Positions 5,775-6,860 of a DNA stretch of 6,860 bases are shown one piece after another. This DNA is from an uncultured Rhodospirillaceae bacterium. GTDB taxonomy: Bacteria; Pseudomonadota; Alphaproteobacteria; CAAGCB01; CAG-977. How positions within the stretch are numbered: position 1 is the first letter of the stretch; each line of letters opens with the position of its first letter. Below the pieces are notes generated by a model. The model did no database searches. It saw only the letters and a program-made list of their open reading frames with translations, and had not been told where the DNA came from. The position numbers and the translations under genes are program-made. The stretch covers positions 1 through 6,860 of the forward strand of contig USCC01000108.1 in the NCBI GenBank assembly GCA_900553035.1, written 5' to 3'.

Positions 5775-6575
5775 TTACCGGAAAAGCCACCGCCAGAGTG
5801 TATCCGTATAAACGGCGGATGCGGTGTCCGTATGGCCTTTGGCCGGCAGAACGGAAAGCCTTACTGTGGCTCGGCTGTCCCGGCGAAGTGCCTCCGCCAT
5901 TGCCCGGGCGCGTTCAACAGGGATGATCCGGTCTGATTCCCCGTGAAAAATCGCAATATCACCTTTTATTTTTCCCGCATCAGAGAGACGGCCGCCGGCG
6001 CTGACGAGAACGGCTCTGGAAAAAAGGCTGTTTTCCCGAGCCAGCAGGGTATAGACACCGCTGCCGCCCATCGAGATGCCGGTCACATAAACGCGTTCGG
6101 GCGGAACGTCGAACGCTCTGATTTTTTCTCTGACCAGTTCCGCGACGGTCGAAACGGGGGAGACGCCGTTTTCCTTCCGGACCCAATCCCGTCCGTCGGG
6201 ACACTGCGGAATCAGAAGGACGGTTTTCACGGCATGACTTCGTACAAAATTCAGCAGCGGTTTCAGGGCCGGTGTGGTTAACTGGCGGGTATTGTCATTT
6301 CCGTTTCCGCTTCGGCCATGAAGGAGCAGCACCAGTGATATATCCCCGGGCTGTTCTTTGTTTTCAAGCATTTGGACATAGTTGATGCCGCCGTTTGTTC
6401 CGTTGAAACGGGAACGGACAACGTCCGGGGTATTGACCGGGTCGCCCGGTGAGGTTATGCGCAGCGGCATTCCTTCGGCCGGAAGATTCCGGAGGCCGTC
6501 TCCGCGGGCGGCAGGAGGAAAGACCCAGAGTATTACAAGGCTCGGATATAAAAGGAGATATCTGGAAAAGCGCAT
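5775..6575 (-). CDS. Exported alpha/beta-hydrolase (esterase / COG4099-like 'predicted peptidase')
   Basis: This 266-residue serine hydrolase has a complete catalytic set. The nucleophile elbow GISMGG places Ser168, HGESDRIIP places Asp215 and AKGH places His248. An oxyanion-type LLLHGRSGNG lies at 83-92, and IPQCPDGRDW (122-131) is a motif I associate with COG4099 carboxylesterase/peptidase-like proteins and feruloyl or polyhydroxyalkanoate esterases. The first 25 residues (MRFSRYLLLYPSLVILWVFPPAARG) form a basic-hydrophobic signal peptide, so it should act in the periplasm or outside the cell on an ester or similar bond; the substrate is unknown. I start at the ATG at 6575 because GGGGAGGA sits five bases upstream. 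A second ATG at 6593 would put that site inside the protein. Its start lies one base after the stop of the upstream receptor fragment, which implies translational coupling or a deletion junction. Confidence 0.87.
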   Translation of the reverse strand: MRFSRYLLLYPSLVILWVFPPAARGDGLRNLPAEGMPLRITSPGDPVNTPDVVRSRFNGTNGGINYVQMLENKEQPGDISLVLLLHGRSGNGNDNTRQLTTPALKPLLNFVRSHAVKTVLLIPQCPDGRDWVRKENGVSPVSTVAELVREKIRAFDVPPERVYVTGISMGGSGVYTLLARENSLFSRAVLVSAGGRLSDAGKIKGDIAIFHGESDRIIPVERARAMAEALRRDSRATVRLSVLPAKGHTDTASAVYTDTLWRWLFR

Positions 6576-6576
6576 A

Positions 6577-6860
6577 TTATTCCTCCCCGTCATTCATCCG
6601 GCCAAACACACCATACTCTGCCCGCAAAGCACGAACATCCCCGTTCTTACGAACCTCAGTCGTATCGTAACCATTCTTTTTTTTGTAGCTAAACTTATAC
6701 TTTCCTGTCGTGTACATATACTCCGAACTAAAAGCCCCGCTCACGTGTTCCCCCAACCGATGTTCAAACAACACCGATGGATTCGCCACCCCGAAAGATC
6801 CCGTTTTAAAAGTAACCTTCGCGTTATATTTCTTCCCGTCTGTAAATCTAGGTGTACGGC
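6577..6860 (-). pseudogene. TonB-dependent receptor fragment, truncated early in the beta-barrel (also cut by the window edge)
   Basis: The frame is open from the right edge to a TAA at 6577-6579, about 94 residues. It reads like the end of the plug and first barrel strands of a Bacteroidota-type TonB-dependent outer-membrane receptor: FTDGKKYNAKVTFKTGSFG, then ANPSVLFEHRLGEHVSGAFSS, then TGKYKFSYKKKNG, then VRKNGDVRALRAEYGVFGRM. In full receptors this continues with a strand such as GEWRxKxYxYxSERG and several hundred more barrel residues. Here it ends DGEE-stop, and no other frame downstream resumes the barrel. Its GC content (about 46%) is well below the roughly 58% of the neighbouring hydrolase, and it contains an A8 tract coding for Lys-Lys-Lys. 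I therefore read it as a decayed or truncated, possibly transferred, receptor gene. The alternative is an unusual short protein; its N-terminal part cannot be seen. Confidence 0.65.
6581..6588 (-). promoter_or_regulatory. Strong ribosome binding site of the hydrolase, inside the receptor fragment
   Basis: On the minus strand this reads GGGGAGGA, five bases before the ATG at 6575. It is made of the last codons (GGG GAG GA-) of the truncated receptor frame, whose TAA ends one base before the hydrolase ATG. It decides the start of the hydrolase. Confidence 0.85.

Noticed and set aside
6576..6593. Upstream ATG at 6593 as the hydrolase start
   Set aside because: It would place the strong GGGGAGGA site inside the coding sequence and add a non-signal-like MTGRNN prefix before the signal peptide.

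Overview
The window (about 55% GC overall by rough count) looks like a chromosomal segment of a Gram-negative bacterium. The envelope-linked genes point that way: the tail of a PpiC/parvulin-type foldase, a membrane-anchored LprI-like protein, an exported alpha/beta hydrolase and a piece of a TonB-dependent receptor. Strong Shine-Dalgarno sequences and sigma70-type promoter elements argue against a Bacteroidota host. The parvulin tail and the small kinase resemble alphaproteobacterial relatives, perhaps a host-associated lineage, but that placement is a low-confidence inference from remembered family resemblance.

Layout. On the plus strand, 1-317 is the 3' end of a peptidyl-prolyl isomerase gene, closed by a clear intrinsic terminator (336-366). 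It is followed by a 26-bp perfect palindrome (360-385) abutting a textbook promoter (TTGAAC, 17-bp spacer, TACAAT), and then a small protein-kinase-fold gene (437-1147). This gene converges on a minus-strand gene set, and the two sides share one bidirectional terminator (1146-1171).

On the minus strand, 4663 to 1170 reads as a probable three-gene operon. In transcription order it holds a 496-residue protein with Ala/Gly-rich hydrophobic segments, a 60-bp tandem repeat and one canonical EF-hand; an AlkD-type DNA alkylation repair glycosylase; and a membrane-anchored protein with an LprI/DUF1311-like domain plus a long uncharacterised C-terminal part. Further right are an unrecognised 246-residue helical protein (4889-5629) and a signal-peptide-bearing serine hydrolase of the esterase/'predicted peptidase' type (5775-6575). 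At the right edge is the end of a TonB-dependent receptor reading frame (6577-6860). It stops abruptly early in the barrel and is almost fused to the hydrolase start.

I see no CRISPR array, tRNA, rRNA, transposase or obvious defence or biosynthetic cluster. The most interesting items are the truncated, compositionally distinct receptor remnant, the EF-hand/tandem-repeat protein, the LprI-domain protein with its unknown C-terminal region, and the palindrome at the kinase promoter. None of these amounts to a demonstrable new system from sequence alone.
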